Assembly: GCF_029852145.1 (NCBI RefSeq)
Contig: NC_079977.1
Span: 12,830,640-12,894,639 of the forward strand
Reading direction: 5' to 3'
DNA: 64,000 nucleotides
Origin: Microplitis mediator
Lineage: Eukaryota > Arthropoda > Insecta > Hymenoptera > Braconidae
The stretch's first letter is position 1. Each line of letters starts with the position of its first letter. Of this stretch, positions 48,055 to 60,702 are shown piece after piece. The notes below the pieces were generated by a model. The model ran no database searches. It worked only from the letters and a program-made list of their open reading frames with translations, and was not told the origin of the DNA. The position numbers were made by a program, and so were the translations under genes.

Positions 48055-48986
48055 CCCTGATTAAAAAAGTGAATTGAAAAGTATTGAAAATTATCTCAAT
48101 TCTTTTCAATCCCTCGGCGGTTTTGGAAAGTATTGAATGGAATTGAAATTTCGATCGTTTGAATACTTTCCAATTCCAAAGTGGAATTCGAAAGTATTGA
48201 AACGAATTCAATCTTTCATCATTTCAATTTAGGTATTGAGAAGGATTCGGAAAGATTCAAAAATTTCAATTCATTTCAATCTTTTTCAATCCCACTCATG
48301 ACCCGAAATGTGAAATTATTTAGGTATTGAGAAGGATTCAGAAAGATTCAAAAATTTCAATTCATTTCAATCTTTTTCAATCCCTCACTTGATCCGAAAT
48401 ATCGGACTATTTAGGTATTGAGAAGGATTCAGAAAGATTCAAAAATTTCAATTCATTTCAATCTTTTTCAATCCCACACTTGATCGAAATATATATTTCG
48501 ATCAAGTGTGGGATTAAAAAAGATTGAAATGAATTGAAATTTTTGAATCTTTCTGAATCCTTCTCAATACCTAAATAATCTGATATCAGATTATTTAGGT
48601 ATTGAGAAGGATTCGGAAAGATTCAAAAATTTCAATTCATTTCAATCTTTTTCAATTCCACACATGACCCGAAATGTGATATTATTTAGGTATTGAGAAG
48701 GATTCAGAAAGATTCAAAAATTTCAATTCATTTCAATCTTTTTCAATCCCACACTTGATCCGAAATGTCGGATTATTTAGGTATTGAGAAGGATTCAGAA
48801 AGATTAAAAATATCAATTCATTTGAATCTTTTTCAATTCCTCGGAAGTTCAGAAATTCTTTTATTATTTTGGGATTGAAAAGTATTCATTTTATGTCAAA
48901 ATGAATACCTTGGGGTATAGAAAGTATTCGAAAGGATTCATTTCCCATCTTTTTCAATACTTTTCAATTCACTTTTTTAATCAGGG
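48055..48986. mobile_element. CCCTGATTAAAAAAGTG TIR element with internal array, TSD TT
   Basis: CCCTGATTAAAAAAGTGAAT and ATTCACTTTTTTAATCAGGG, TT flanks (48053-48054, 48987-48988). The interior is an array of roughly 90-115-bp units (GGTATTGAGAAGGATTC, AGATTCAAAAATTTCAATTC), three direct, one inverted, three direct. Same end type as 15010-15150 and 27952-28100. Confidence 0.9.
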
Positions 48987-49084
48987 TTATGTTACTACAG
49001 TTGTCATTGCGGCGACCACAAAGTGTAGTAAAATTTTTACTAGTTTGGTGTGGTAAATTCTACTCCAGCATTTTTTCCCGTGTA

Positions 49085-49953
49085 GAGAACTATAGAGAAG
49101 CCATGGCTGTTATAAGTCCATACATAAGTCTATATATGATCAGATCTATTTATATATAAGTCTATACATGATTAGATCTGTTCAGACATGGCTAATATAA
49201 ATTCATGTATAGTCGTGCATAAGTTTATATATGATTGGATCTGATCAGACATGACTGATATAAACTTATATGTAATTATATATGTCTATGTATGATTAAA
49301 TCTGATCAGACTTTATTGATATGAAACCAATAAATATTTAATTATGTATATAGTTCCAATACAATGTATATATATATATATTAAATGATATGACAATTTT
49401 TTAATATCAAAGTTATTAAATTTTTATTCTGTCAACTATCAATCAAACTTAAATCCCCAATACTTAAAAAATGTTCCAAGGTTTCGGCAGCAATTTAAAA
49501 GTATAAAGTATCAATTTGATTATTTGAGTTCAGTAATGCCATGAACTTCTCTTAATTATAAGTGTAGAACAGACTAGAGGATCAGTCTACAATCCATCGA
49601 TAACCAATGTTAAACAGCATCGGCATGGGACATTAATTGGACGGGTGACCTCGTAGTAAAATAGTAGTCAACGGATAATAATTTTTTTTTTTTATTATTT
49701 AATTTTAGCCGACATTTATATTGATAAAGGCAATGAATCCTAATTAAATTACTTAATTATTAATTTACAGATATTCTAAATGAGATTCTAAAAATGACTA
49801 TATTTGTTCATGCATGGTTATCTATAATCATATCTGTTCATATATAAACAGATCAAGTTATGTATGATCAGACCTGGCCAATTTTTGGATCTGATCATAT
49901 ATAGACAATTATGCATGATCATATATGATTAGACAAAATCTTTTTTCATCGGG
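49085..49953. mobile_element. Inverted partial copy of 42380-43430
   Basis: Reverse complement matches landmarks of 42380-43430 in order (AGTTTATATCAGTC.TGTCTG, GGTTTCATATCA.TAAAGTCT, 5S-like segment, AAAATCTTTTTTCATCGGG end). It starts right next to the right end of the 41723-49082 element. Confidence 0.75.
49561..49655 (+). pseudogene. 5S rRNA-like segment, copy 2
   Basis: TGTTAAACAGCATCGGCATG and TTGGACGGGTGACC. Counterpart of 42661-42750. Confidence 0.6.
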
Positions 49954-50034
49954 TAGTGTTTTCAAAAAAGGACTGACATTAATGTCGGCGATAGTATATG
50001 TGAAATAGTTATTTTAAATTTAATATTTAAAATC

Positions 50035-52003
50035 TCATTTTACGTATGGAATCATTTTATACCAATTACAAGTAATTGTGCAAAGTGTTAATATTGCCCA
50101 GTTCAGTATAATACTAAAAAAACAACGTCATCATTAAGGTACCACGTGAAAAATAAACATCCTGACAAATTTCAATCAGTCATTCCGATTGACGAGTCAT
50201 ATTCTAGTTCTGAGTAAGTCAATTTTTTTTTACCGATTACTTTTATGCTAATTTCGTTTAAACTTTTTTTTATAATAAAAGAACATATCTTATAGCTGTA
50301 ATTTTAATTTTAGTAATTGTAATTAATTAATTCAAAATTCATATTTAGAGTCAACGATGAGTCCGATCCCGAATTGTCTGAGGTACCAAAAAAATGTCAG
50401 AAAATATCTACCAAGAAACATTACTGCCGTGTTGTAAATATTTATTAGTATTTCTTGCTTTTTTTTTAATTTATATGAAATATAAAATCTAAAATATGTG
50501 ATGAGTTTATTAATTATATAATGTCAGTATTAATTATAAAGTTTTAAAATATTTATTTTTTTTTCAGAATCCCAAATCTGAAGCAATCACTGGATCAATT
50601 GTAAAAATGATAGCAGTTGACATGCTGCCGTTATCATTTGGAGAAGGTTCTGGATTTTTGCAGTTTCTTTGAACTGTTTGCCCAGATTATACTATGCCAA
50701 GTAAAATGGTTGTACAAAATCGTTTACAAGGCATTTATGATTCTGTACGCAATAAAATTCTTACGTCTCTTAACCGTTTCCCAACTGTCGCTATCACAAC
50801 TGATGCTTGGTCATCACGTAGTAATATTCCATTCATCACGATCACAGCACATGCTATTGATGACTCATGGAATTTACGTTCTTTTACGTTTGATACCTTA
50901 GAAATGTCAGAATCACATAATGCGTCAAATTTACATGACCATCTATATAGAGCATTGACAGAATGGAATTTGAATGAAAAATGTATTGCTGTTGTACATG
51001 ACAATGCACCGAATATTGTTGCTGCATACGCGATAATTCCAGTGATGATAATAACATTGGGGAAAGTGTCCGCTGCTTTTGCCACACACTACAATGTGCA
51101 GTTGAAAGAGCATTAAAAGAAAAAAATCGAAATGTATATCTCCCCAAAGTTTGTGCTATTGTTGGTCATTTTAAACATTCTAATAAAGTTACTTCAGCCC
51201 TTTCTATTGCTCCGAAAAAATTTCATTTACCAAACCACCGATTGATCAGCTATTGCACAACGCGTTGAAATTCTGCATTCGCCATGATCGAGCGTGCAAT
51301 AGAACAACGTCAGGCAGTCGAATTTGTTCTATTAGATTCTGAGTTGACGACTACAGAAATGAAGAAAAAATCGCTTTTAAAAAATAGCGAGTGCATTATA
51401 TAGAAGCCGTAATGAAGCTTTTAAAACCGTTTGATGTTGCAACAAGATTAATGTCTGCCGAACCTCAATCTACGATTTCAATAGGACGACAAACTGTTCA
51501 TTCTATTTGCAACAAATTTTTACAACATGACGATGACGACATTCTGAATATCCAGATGCTAAAAGATATACTGCGAGAAGAACTGGAAGTTCGTTTTTTG
51601 AATCAAGAACCTGTGACTGTGGGTGGCTTAGCATGCTTCCTAGATCCAAGGTATTTTCATTTTTTTTTTTTTTTATTTGCATCCAATACTAATTTTGTTG
51701 TAAAATCAAAGTAGTGATCACTAAAAAATTAATTATTATACTTTGATTCTTATTATTATTAATATAATTATTATTGTTATCATAGATGTAAAGACATGGC
51801 TGACGAAACTCAACATTATCGTGAAGCTGTTAAAGAAGAGTTATTGGAGCTGACGATAAAAGAAGACACTTGTGATGAAAAAACTCAATCGTTAAGCAAA
51901 AATCAAAGAGCAGAAGATTGGAATTATTTTTTCAGTCCAGAACGGGCTCTATCTGACAGCTTTGAGAGGATGTCAAGTTTTGATGATTCACCGAGTACAT
52001 GAG
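50035..52003 (+). pseudogene. hAT-type transposase gene with BED finger, spliced, degenerate
   Basis: The exon at about 50035-50213 encodes a BED zinc finger: VWNHF, then CAKC-(stop)-YCPVQYN, then TTSSLRYHVKNKHPDKF. A nonsense codon sits at the K after the first CxxC-like pair. A short acidic exon follows at 50349-50432 (VNDESDPELSEVPKK). The main exon from 50569 has TTDAWSSRSNIPFITITAHA and KCIAVVHDNAPNIVAA, the hAT catalytic-core motifs (Asp of TTDAW; HDNA). A frameshift near 51040 and a TGA in TR*NSAFAMIERAIEQR break it. 51391-51655 (VATRLMSAE..ISIGR) joins by GT-AG to 51786-52003 (DMADETQHYREAV). The C-terminal dimerisation region is missing, replaced at 52003 by another repeat. Confidence 0.85.
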
Positions 52004-52289
52004 TTGCGACCAACTTGACGATGAGTTGTCGACAACTTTCAGCTTTTGTAACTGTTGACTGCAAATTGTCTCCAAGTCTTCCAGAAATTTGGCGACAATC
52101 TAGTGCTGCAATCTGTCGAAAACTTTCTGAGAAACTTGTAGTCAACTTGCAGTCAACGGTTACAAAAGTTAATAGCTGTCGACAACTTTCTCAGAAAGTT
52201 GCCATTAACTTATGGAAATGTCAACTTGGTGACAGGTTGCGGCAGTAAATTGTCGTCAAGTTGCGGCCAACTCGGCTATCAGGGGTCAA
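52004..52289. mobile_element. Fragment of the CCCTAATAGC/CCCTGATAGCC family
   Basis: GTTGCGACCAACTTGACGA ... GGCCAACTCGGCTATCAGGG. Interior of CAACTT / AAGTTG words. It truncates the hAT transposase. Confidence 0.55.
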
Positions 52290-52713
52290 AGAATTGAAGT
52301 AACAGTCGATATTATAACTGGTGACGTAAAACAAAAACCTATCTGATATTTCTCAATATTTATTTTGGCACTCGCTACATTTATGAAATCACAAAGTAAC
52401 AGCTAATTGTTGTTTTGAAAAGATCGATTATTATCGATGCGATTGCTTGAGTGACTTTAACGCTTATAGAACCCAGCAAGAAAAGCTAAACTAAATTTAG
52501 CTTTATCGCTACGTTTTTTCTGGGTGGCGCTCATGTTAACAGAGGTAACAAAATTGAAGAACTGTTTACTACTATCGGTATTGAAAATCACGGAACGATC
52601 AACCATCGCTCTGAAATACTACAAACACACACGATATTATGGTAGTGTTTTCATAGAAAAAAATGACATGCAATAAAAAAAGGGACCAGCGACACAAACT
52701 TGTCCCAACCTCC
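52290..52713. other. Unassigned sequence
   Basis: No gene identified. It may include 3' remains of the hAT element; no hAT terminal repeat or 8-bp duplication was recognised. Confidence 0.3.
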
Positions 52714-53854
52714 TGTTATGTCGTCAGTGGCCTCAGGTGCCTCCATCTGTTAATTAATTAGTGAACTTGAGATCCATAAATAGGCGCGCATTTAAATTTC
52801 ATTTGAAATTATATATTAATATCTTACAACACTTATTGCGTCTTATCAATATTTAGTCAATTATTTAAATAATAAATCGTCGTGGCACATAATCATTAAA
52901 TTCTATATTTTATTACAAAAAAGTTTAAATAAATAGATAGATAAATCTTTATTTTGTATTCAGAGAAGTATAAATACAGTTTGAGTGGTCTTGGAACGTT
53001 TCCTGTCACCCGATACTTAAAACCTAAACAAAACACACGCATAAAATCATGAATAGGCCCTTGTTCTATAGTTAACAGTAAATATGGTTATAAACAAATG
53101 TATACTCTATAAACAAATAAGAAAAGGAAATATTCAATAAATAAATGTTACTTATAAATGAAAACCATATCACAAGAACTCAACTATTGTTAATATATAT
53201 ACATATTAAATAAAGAGTGACTCGTATAATAAATAAATTAATAGAAATATAGAAATATAGCATTAGAATAATTATAATGGTGTTTCTTGATAAATAATAA
53301 TGTCAATCGTATTGAATAATTAAATATAGAATAATCAACTAAAAGATTGTATTTAAGTACAGGAAAATGGAATGTAAATGATATAAGTAATAAGTAAAGT
53401 TATAGAACGGATAAATAAAAAACGTAGGTGTGTAAGCTCATATCTCATACGTGTATTAGTAAAAAGTATAAATGTATAAGTATATAATTAGAACGAACGT
53501 TGATATGTACAAGTACCCAATGGTGGGAGAAGTCGAAGAGTGGAGAGTCAGAGATCTCTCTGCCAGCTGATGTAACTTCACTCCTCTCCGAGAACTATTG
53601 ACGAGCACAACTGTTATTACTGATCAAATCTTATCTACACTTTATAATAAAACTCAGTCTTTAGATTAAAGTTATTTTATCAATTGCATCTATTCTTACC
53701 CATAATTTCATTATTTCATTAAATAATAATAATCATCATCATAGTTAACAATAAATTTATCACTGTTTTCAAATTCAAAATTGGTCCCGCGTGACAACGA
53801 ACTGTCCAGGAGGTGGTGTCAGCTCCGATCCTAGTAACCTCCCAGGACATAACA
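52714..53854. mobile_element. Solo LTR, 4-bp TSD CTCC
   Basis: TGTTATGTCGTCAGTGGCCT start and CTCCCAGGACATAACA end, CTCC on both flanks (52710-52713, 53855-53858). AATAAA at 53646 follows a GAGAACTATTGACGAGCAC stretch. Frames inside are non-coding. Confidence 0.9.
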
Positions 53855-53871
53855 CTCCCTATTCTAGTAAC

Positions 53872-55096
53872 TGTTATGTCCTCAGTGGCCTCAGGTGCCT
53901 CCACCTGTTAATTAATTAGTGAACTTGACATCCATAAATAGGCGCGCATTTAAATTTCATTTAAAATTATATATTAATATCTTACAACACTTATTCCGTC
54001 TTATCAATATTTAGTCAATAGTTTAAATAATAAATCGTCGTGGCACATACTTATTAAATTATATATTTTTATTATAAGAAACTCTAAATAAATAGATAAA
54101 TAAATCTTTATTTTGTTTTCAGAGAAATATAAATACAGTTTGAGTGGTCTTGGAACGTTTCCTGTCACCCGATACTTAAAACCTAAACAAAACACACGCA
54201 TAAAAATCATGAATAGGCCCTTGTTCTATAGTTAACAGTAAATATGGTTATAAACAAATACATACTCTATAATCAAATAAGAAAAGATATATTTAATAAA
54301 TAAATGTTACTTATAAATGAAAACCATATCACAAGAACTCAATTATTATTGTTAATATATATACATATTAAATAAAGAGTGACTCGTATAATAAATAAAT
54401 TAATAGAAATATAGAAATATAACATTAGAATAACTATAATGATGTTTCTCGATAAATGATAATGTCAATCGAATCAATTAATTAAATATAGAATAATTAT
54501 AAAAGAATACACCTCTGATAGTCTAGAATATTTAACTGAAAGATTGCATCCAAATACAGGAAAATAGAATATAAATAATATAAGTAATAAGTAAAGTCAT
54601 AGAATGGGTAAAGTAAAGAACGTAAATATGTAAGTTTATGTCTCGAATTAGTATTAGTGAAAAGTATAAGTATATTTGGTAAAGAACATGGATATAAATA
54701 TATATATATGTATATTGTATGAGCATGAGTGTGAACATGAGAGTAGTGGGGAGAAGTTGGAGAGTGGAGGTCAGAGATCTCTCTGCCGTCTGATGTAACT
54801 TCACTTCTCTCCGAGAACTATTGACGAGCACAACTGTTATTACTGATCAAATCTAATCTACACTTTATAATAAAACTCAGTCTTCAGATAAAAGTTATTT
54901 TATCAATTACATCTATCCTTGTCCATAGTTTAATTATTTCATTAAATAATAATCATAATCATCATCATCATCATCATGGTCAACAATAAATTTATCACTG
55001 TTTTCAAGTTCAAGATTGGTCTCGCGTGACAACGAACTGCCCACTGTCCAGGAGGTGGCGTCAGCTCCGATCCTAGTAACCTCCCAGGACATAACA
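53872..55096. mobile_element. Solo LTR, same family, TSD TAAC
   Basis: TGTTATGTCCTCAGTGGCCT start, GGACATAACA end, TAAC flanks (53868-53871, 55097-55100). Highly similar to the preceding copy, with small indels. AATAAA at 54869. Contains a (CAT)n stretch near 54960. Confidence 0.9.
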
Positions 55097-55191
55097 TAAC
55101 CTTGACATTTGGTATTTTACGTTCCCTACCCTGAAATTGACAATTTCAAGTTCATCGATAACTATTGGAAAATAATGGCAACAAACTAACC

Positions 55192-55352
55192 CTGATTGGA
55201 AAATACGATTAATGACGATTAAAAATGTTTTAATCGATTTGAATCGTCAATTGATGATGAAAGATGATTACAAACGATTAAATTTTTAATCATTTTAAAT
55301 CGTTTTTAATCTTCGTACAGGACCAGAAATTGCAATATTATTTTACGATTAC
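55192..55352. mobile_element. Degenerate CCCTGATT-type MITE
   Basis: CCCTGATTGGAAAATACG start, then ACGATTAAA / TTTAATCGT words. The right end is not clear (TTACGATTACCCTG). Confidence 0.5.
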
Positions 55353-55712
55353 CCTGAGCCACACCTTGCTTAGCAAGTTCTCCAGTGAAACATTTTCGGC
55401 TAACTTAACGAGAAAGTTTCTGGCAACCTCGGCTGGACAATACTTTCCTTTAAGTTGGCTTCAGAATACGGCAGTAGCTTGAATGTAACTCGACAAAAAA
55501 AATTGCCGTCAATTTGAAGTGAAACTTTCAATCAACTTAACGTCATTGTCTGACAGTACCACTTGTGGTCAAATTGAATTCAAGTTTACAGACAATTTAC
55601 TGTGAACTTAAAGGTAAATGCTTGCTCTCCAACACTTTCCTTTATATTGGCTTCCGAATACGGCAGTAGCTTGAAATTAACTTGTGGATAAAGTGGCTAT
55701 CAGAGTATATCT
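55353..55712. mobile_element. CCCT(G/A)..GCCAC family element
   Basis: CCCTGAGCCACACCTTGCTT start and AAAGTGGCTATCAGAG end, with CAAGTT / AACTTG words between. Confidence 0.5.
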
Positions 55713-56446
55713 AATGTCAAACCAAAAGTTAACATTAGTATGTTTCAATTAGAGAAATTTATGGTAACAATTTGTCAACATTTTGATAACATTTTGGTAA
55801 ATTTTTTATTACACTTTGTAACGTGTTGTTGACGAACGGCCATTAGTTTTTGATACCAAAGAGATAAAAAAATTGACAATTTTTTTATGTTGACATATCG
55901 AATTCAGAATTTCACCCTGGTGGATCTTAATTACGGTATTTTACGACAACATTATGATATTTTTGCCAAGAATAAGCGGTAAAAGAACGGCGATTTTCGG
56001 TAAAAAATTGAGACAAGCCTGCGGTATTTTACCGTAAAGTAAAGTATAAAAACTGTAAAAATAAAGTATACGGTGCTTACGGCAAAATGCTGCCCAATAC
56101 GGCAAATTTCCTATTGTGCCGTAATTCGACGTAAACTACAGTACATGACGGTAAATTGCCGAAACATACGGCAAATTAGCCTAAGAAATACGGTACTGTA
56201 TGGTAAAGACGGTAAACTACGGGAATCGACCGTAATTTATATCTGCCCGGGTAAAAAAGAGATAGCATTAAAATATAACAATACGTTCACCTCGAACAGT
56301 TAACACAACTTTGACAACTGAATCTTATCTTTTAAATAACGTAAAAATTTCGACATTTTGTTAACATTTTCGGATAAAAAATTGTCAGCATTAAAATGTT
56401 AGCTTTTGTGTATTCTTAAGTAGTCATCAGTTATTAATTTCCCTAA
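55713..56446. mobile_element. Region with TIR element 55915-56251 (CCCTGGTGG / CCCGGGCAG ends)
   Basis: CCCTGGTGGATCTTAATTAC at 55915 and, reversed, CCCGGGCAGATATAAATTAC ending at 56251. Between them are TACGGTAAA / TTTACCGTA words. Outer sequence (55713-55914, 56252-56446) carries AACATTTTG / CAAAATGTT words of a possible enclosing element. The short frame at 56073 is not a gene. Confidence 0.55.
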
Positions 56447-56848
56447 TAGCCACTTCAGCTTTAAATTAACAGTAGTTTGACAATTGAAATTACCGAAATT
56501 TGTTGCCCGAATTATCCGACAATTTGACAGCAAAAGTTGGAAAAAAAAATTTGCGGTTAATTTTTCCGCAATTCAGAGGTAACTTTTTTTAGTAGAAAAA
56601 AAACTTCCTTGAATTTTCCGTCAAATTTCCGTCAACTTCGGGCTTTTCCGATTTTGACGACAATTTGTTTACAACTTTCGAAGTGAATTTACACTCCAAT
56701 TCGGGTATTAAATTTACGTCAATTTGTATAGCAAGTTGTATTCAAATTGCAGTTAAAAACGAAAAAGCCTGAAGTTGACAGCCATTCGACGAAAAATTCG
56801 AGGAAACTTTTGTAAAGTAAACTTGTGCTGAGCAAACTGTGCCATTAT
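56447..56848. mobile_element. CCCTAATAGCCAC-family TIR element
   Basis: CCCTAATAGCCACTTCAGCT start; AGCAAACTGTGCCATTATGG at the right end. Interior of AAGTTG / CAACTT and GTCAATTT words. Confidence 0.6.
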
Positions 56849-56881
56849 GGTTATATTATGATAACTATTTACTATCACCTT

Positions 56882-57375
56882 TATAGCACAGTTTGCTTTA
56901 GCAAAAGTTTACTTTACAAAAGTTTCCTTGAATGTTTCGTCAAATGGCTGTCAACTTCAAGCTTTTCCATTTTTGACGACAATTTGAATACAACTTGCTA
57001 TACAAGTTGACGTAAATTTACTTCCCGAATTTGAATGCAAATTTACTTCAAAAGTTGACTAGAAAAAATTTTTCGTCAATTTTCAGGCAAATATTTACAT
57101 TAATTTATTTTTAACTTTACTTGAAAAATAGTGAAGTACTTTTTTACCGTTAAATTGTAGACATTTTTATGTATAAATTTGCTTACCTTCCGAAACGGTA
57201 GTAACGAACATTACCGACTCTTTTCAAAAGTAAATTTACGTCTAAATTGAGCAAAAATTAACCGCAAATCTTCCTTTTCAACTTTTACTGTCAAATTTTC
57301 GGCAGATTCGAGCAGCAAATTTCAGGCAATTTCAATGTCAAATTACAGTCAATTTCAAGCTAAAGTGGCTATTAG
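56882..57375. mobile_element. CCCTAATAGC-family TIR element, opposite orientation
   Basis: TTTATAGCACAGTTTGCTTT start; AAGCTAAAGTGGCTATTAG end. Confidence 0.6.
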
Positions 57376-57550
57376 TGTATTTATATTTTCTTTAATTACT
57401 CAATAAATATTATATCAAGTATAATTAATTATCTATCATTCACCATCAAACGATTTTACATCGAATTGTATTTAAAGAAAGGCATACGTGAAAAATGGGA
57501 TGCTAAAAAAAAAAAATTAGGTCAATTTTTATTTTTTATTTTATAAATAA

Positions 57551-59419
57551 GGGTCATTCCACCAAATAAAATTATTTTTACGGGGCGACCCTCGTCGATT
57601 TGGTTCAAACTTTGTAGAGTCGTTCTATATATTAAAAAAAAAATTCTCTGAAAATTTGAGCCTTTTATATGCAGCTGTTTCAAAGTTATGATTTTTTGAA
57701 TTTTTAAAAAATTTTTGTGTTCAACTTTTTCATTAATTTTCTTAAAGGAAAAAATTTTTTTTTTAAAATGAGCACATAACAGTTTTTCGTAGGAAAAATT
57801 CTCAGCTTTCCAATAAAAATATCTATTTTTCATTTTATGTTACAAAAGACCTTTTAAAATTCGATTAAAGACGAAAAAACGATTTTTATGACTGTGCGGC
57901 GCTTGATACATCTAATTTGATATTTTTTTCTGAAAGCTGAGACTTTTTCTCACAAAATATGTGATTTTCACGATGTGCATATTTTTTGTTTGAACAAAAT
58001 TAAATAAAATATAAACTCTCTATGATTAAAAAACGTTAATTCTTATTTTTTTTGAGGATGTTGATACATTTTTACCATATATATCCTAAGCTATCAACAA
58101 TAAGTGAGATAGGGTGCACTGCTTGTGTTTCTTTCACCGTTTATGACTCAAAGTATTGTACGTTCAAAACATTTATTTTCTAAAAAAAGTCATCATTCCC
58201 TGATTAAATCAAACGATTCAAAAGGGTTTGTAATGTTAAATGCCCATAATAAGGGTGATTCAAAAGTATTCAAAGTATTCAAAAGCCTTAAAAAGTATTT
58301 AAAATTTTTTTTCCAATCGTTTTAAGTCGTTTCTTTTAATAAGGGATGGTTATAACAGGGAAATCAACGCTGGTAAAATTTTGAATAGCCCGGATGTATT
58401 AACTTGCGGTGTGAGGATATGTTTTCGGGTATGTATCTGCAGTAAAGCTCTGAAAACAAAAATTATAAAACGATTTTTCATGATACCAGCATCAATGGTT
58501 CAAGTCTAGGAATTAGTAATTAGAACTTTGATTCTTGTGTTTTATTCAATAGTGATTTCAGACTATTGATGTCATCTGCGTTAATGACAGTTCTGACTTT
58601 GTAATCAAGTTTTATAAAAATTTGTGTGCATAATAAATAGTATTTATGGTTTCTGTTTAACTATAAATTGCAAAGCATAAGTTAGGCGTACACTAATGGT
58701 TGATCGCACCATTGGGTTTAATATAACTTGATTCTAACTGGCTGCTGACACTGATAATAATTTTCAATGCAGGTAATCATGAAAAAAATAGTGTGTAAAA
58801 CTAGATGAAACACGACTTCAGATTGCAGTTATTGTCAGCTTTTGCGTACGGCTCGGGCAGCCTACTTTACTTTCTTCTGACATCGTTTTGTTTCATCTCT
58901 TGCCACACAATCAACTATTACAGTTTGTTAAAACTATAAAATCAATGACTTGTATTTAAATAATTATTGATTTTGTTCAAACAAAAAATATGCACATCGT
59001 GAAAATCACATATTTTGTGAGAAAAAGTCTCAGCTTTCAGAAAAAAATATCAAATTAGATGTATCAAGCGCCGCACAGTCATAAAAATCGTTTTTTCGTC
59101 TTTAATCGAATTTTAAAAGGTCTTTTGTAACATAAAATGAAAAATAGATATTTTTATTGGAAAGCTGAGAACTTTTCCTACGAAAAAATGTTATGTGCTC
59201 ATTTTAAAAAAAAAATTTTTTCCTTTAAGAAAATTAATGAAAAAGTTGAAAACAAAAATTTTTTAAAAATTCAAAAAATCATAACTTTGAAACAGCTGCA
59301 TATAAAAGGCTCAAATTTTCAGAGAATTTTTTTTTTAATATATAGAACGACTCTACAAAGTTTGAACCAAATCGACGAGGGTCGCCCCGTAAAAATAATT
59401 TTATTTGGTGGAATGACCC
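57551..59419. mobile_element. GGGTCATTCCACC element with ~450-bp near-identical arms, TSD ATAA
   Basis: 57551-57999 and 58972-59419 are inverted copies differing at only a few bases (ACGGGGCGACCCTCGTCGAT, TGTGCGGCGCTTGATACATC). ATAA lies on both flanks (57547-57550, 59420-59423). The mirror open frames of 102-103 residues in the arms have no domain. The centre (58000-58970) is unique and contains a MITE. Confidence 0.85.
58198..58345. mobile_element. CCCTGATTAAATCAAACG MITE
   Basis: CCCTGATTAAATCAAACGAT and ..TTCTTTTAATAAGGG. Closely similar to 27952-28100 (AATGCCCATAA, AAAGTATTCAAA). Flanks TT and AT do not match exactly. Confidence 0.8.
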
Positions 59420-60702
59420 ATAAACAAATAACCATCAAACTATAATATTAGACTATCATAAACCATCAAACAACCATTAAGCGATTGCAAAAAAAAAAAA
59501 TCTAAGCGTCGGTTGGCCCTGCGGGCCAGCCCCAAAACTTCCCGCTGTTTTCGAGCTCAAAAAGCTCGAAAACATTAGTGTGAATACATTTTCGAGCTTT
59601 TCGAGCTCGAAAATGCTTCTGAATGCAATTGTTGTTTTATGAGCCTTGTAAGCTCTAACAAGTTACGTTTTATGTTAAAGTTTGAAAATTTAAGAATCGA
59701 AAATCATTAATGAACATATGTAATCATTAATGAACATAGAAAACTGAATGCAATTCAATGCGATTCCGATTGCTGGGATGCTGTTTTTAAATTTTTAGTC
59801 CTAATTATGTTCAATAAAATAAATAAATCGAGGTAAAAATCAATGTCAGTAGTAAAAATAAAGATTTAAATCAGTTTTGACTCAGATCAGAGCAATAATA
59901 TATAAAATATCAGCGAAAAATATTAAAAACTGTGTTTTTTAAATTTTTTTGTTGATCATATGATTCAAAGTAAAGAACGAGTTAGATGAAATTATATGGG
60001 GATCGAAAGAAACCATAAAGACGAAGAGTTGGTATGATTTTGGACATATTTTAGTACATTAAATTATGACTTATCCGAAAAAAATAACATAAAATGTAAT
60101 TTTTTTAACATTTTGACGCTGACGTCTTTTGAACTAATCAACCGATTCTAACGTTAATGTTGCGATCGACGCTTTTTTTGAGTTCTAAAGCTGATTGAAA
60201 TTTTAAATCGATTGGTTCAGTCGTTTCAAAGATATTTGGAAAAAACCATTTTTTAGCATTTTTTTCTCCCACGATATTTCTTTGACAAATGATCTGATTT
60301 TTATGTTTGAAGTGGCAATCGACCCGTTTTGATAAAGTCTAAAGCTGATCAGATTTTGAAATCATTTGGTTCAGTTATTTCAAAGATATTTGCAAAAACC
60401 CGTTTTTCACCATTTCTTTTTTCCACGATACTTCTTAGACAAATGACCCGATTTTGATGGTGGAGGTAGCAATCGACGCGTTTTAATAAATTCTGAAGCT
60501 GATCAGATTTTGGAATTGTTTAGTTCAGTTGATTCAAAGATATTCGCAAAAAACTGTTTTTTATCGCGTTTCTTTCTCCCGCGATATCTCTTAGACAAAT
60601 GACCCGATTTTGATGGTTGAGGTCCCTGATTAAAAAAAATAATGTGAAATGATTCGAAAAAATTTGAAATAATTTAAAATAATTTGAATCGACTAATATA
60701 TA

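Larger units (their letters stand above)
41723..49082. mobile_element. Composite TIR element, CACGGAAAAAAATG ends, TSD TA
   Basis: CACGGAAAAAAATG at 41723 and CATTTTTTCCCGTG ending at 49082, TA flanks inside a palindromic target (GTTCTCTA | TAGAGAAC). Its own interior (41740-42370 and 47750-49070) uses words such as TTTACTACA / TGTAGTAAA. The rest is four nested elements: 42380-44975, 44982-46785, 46810-47593 and 48055-48986. Confidence 0.75.

Noticed and set aside
49966..52300. Complete hAT element with ends
   Set aside because: No CAGGG-type terminal repeats or 8-bp duplication found around the transposase remnant.
57522..59445. Pair of homologous 102-103-residue proteins
   Set aside because: Mirror translations of the two arms of one inverted repeat, Lys/Phe-rich, no domain.
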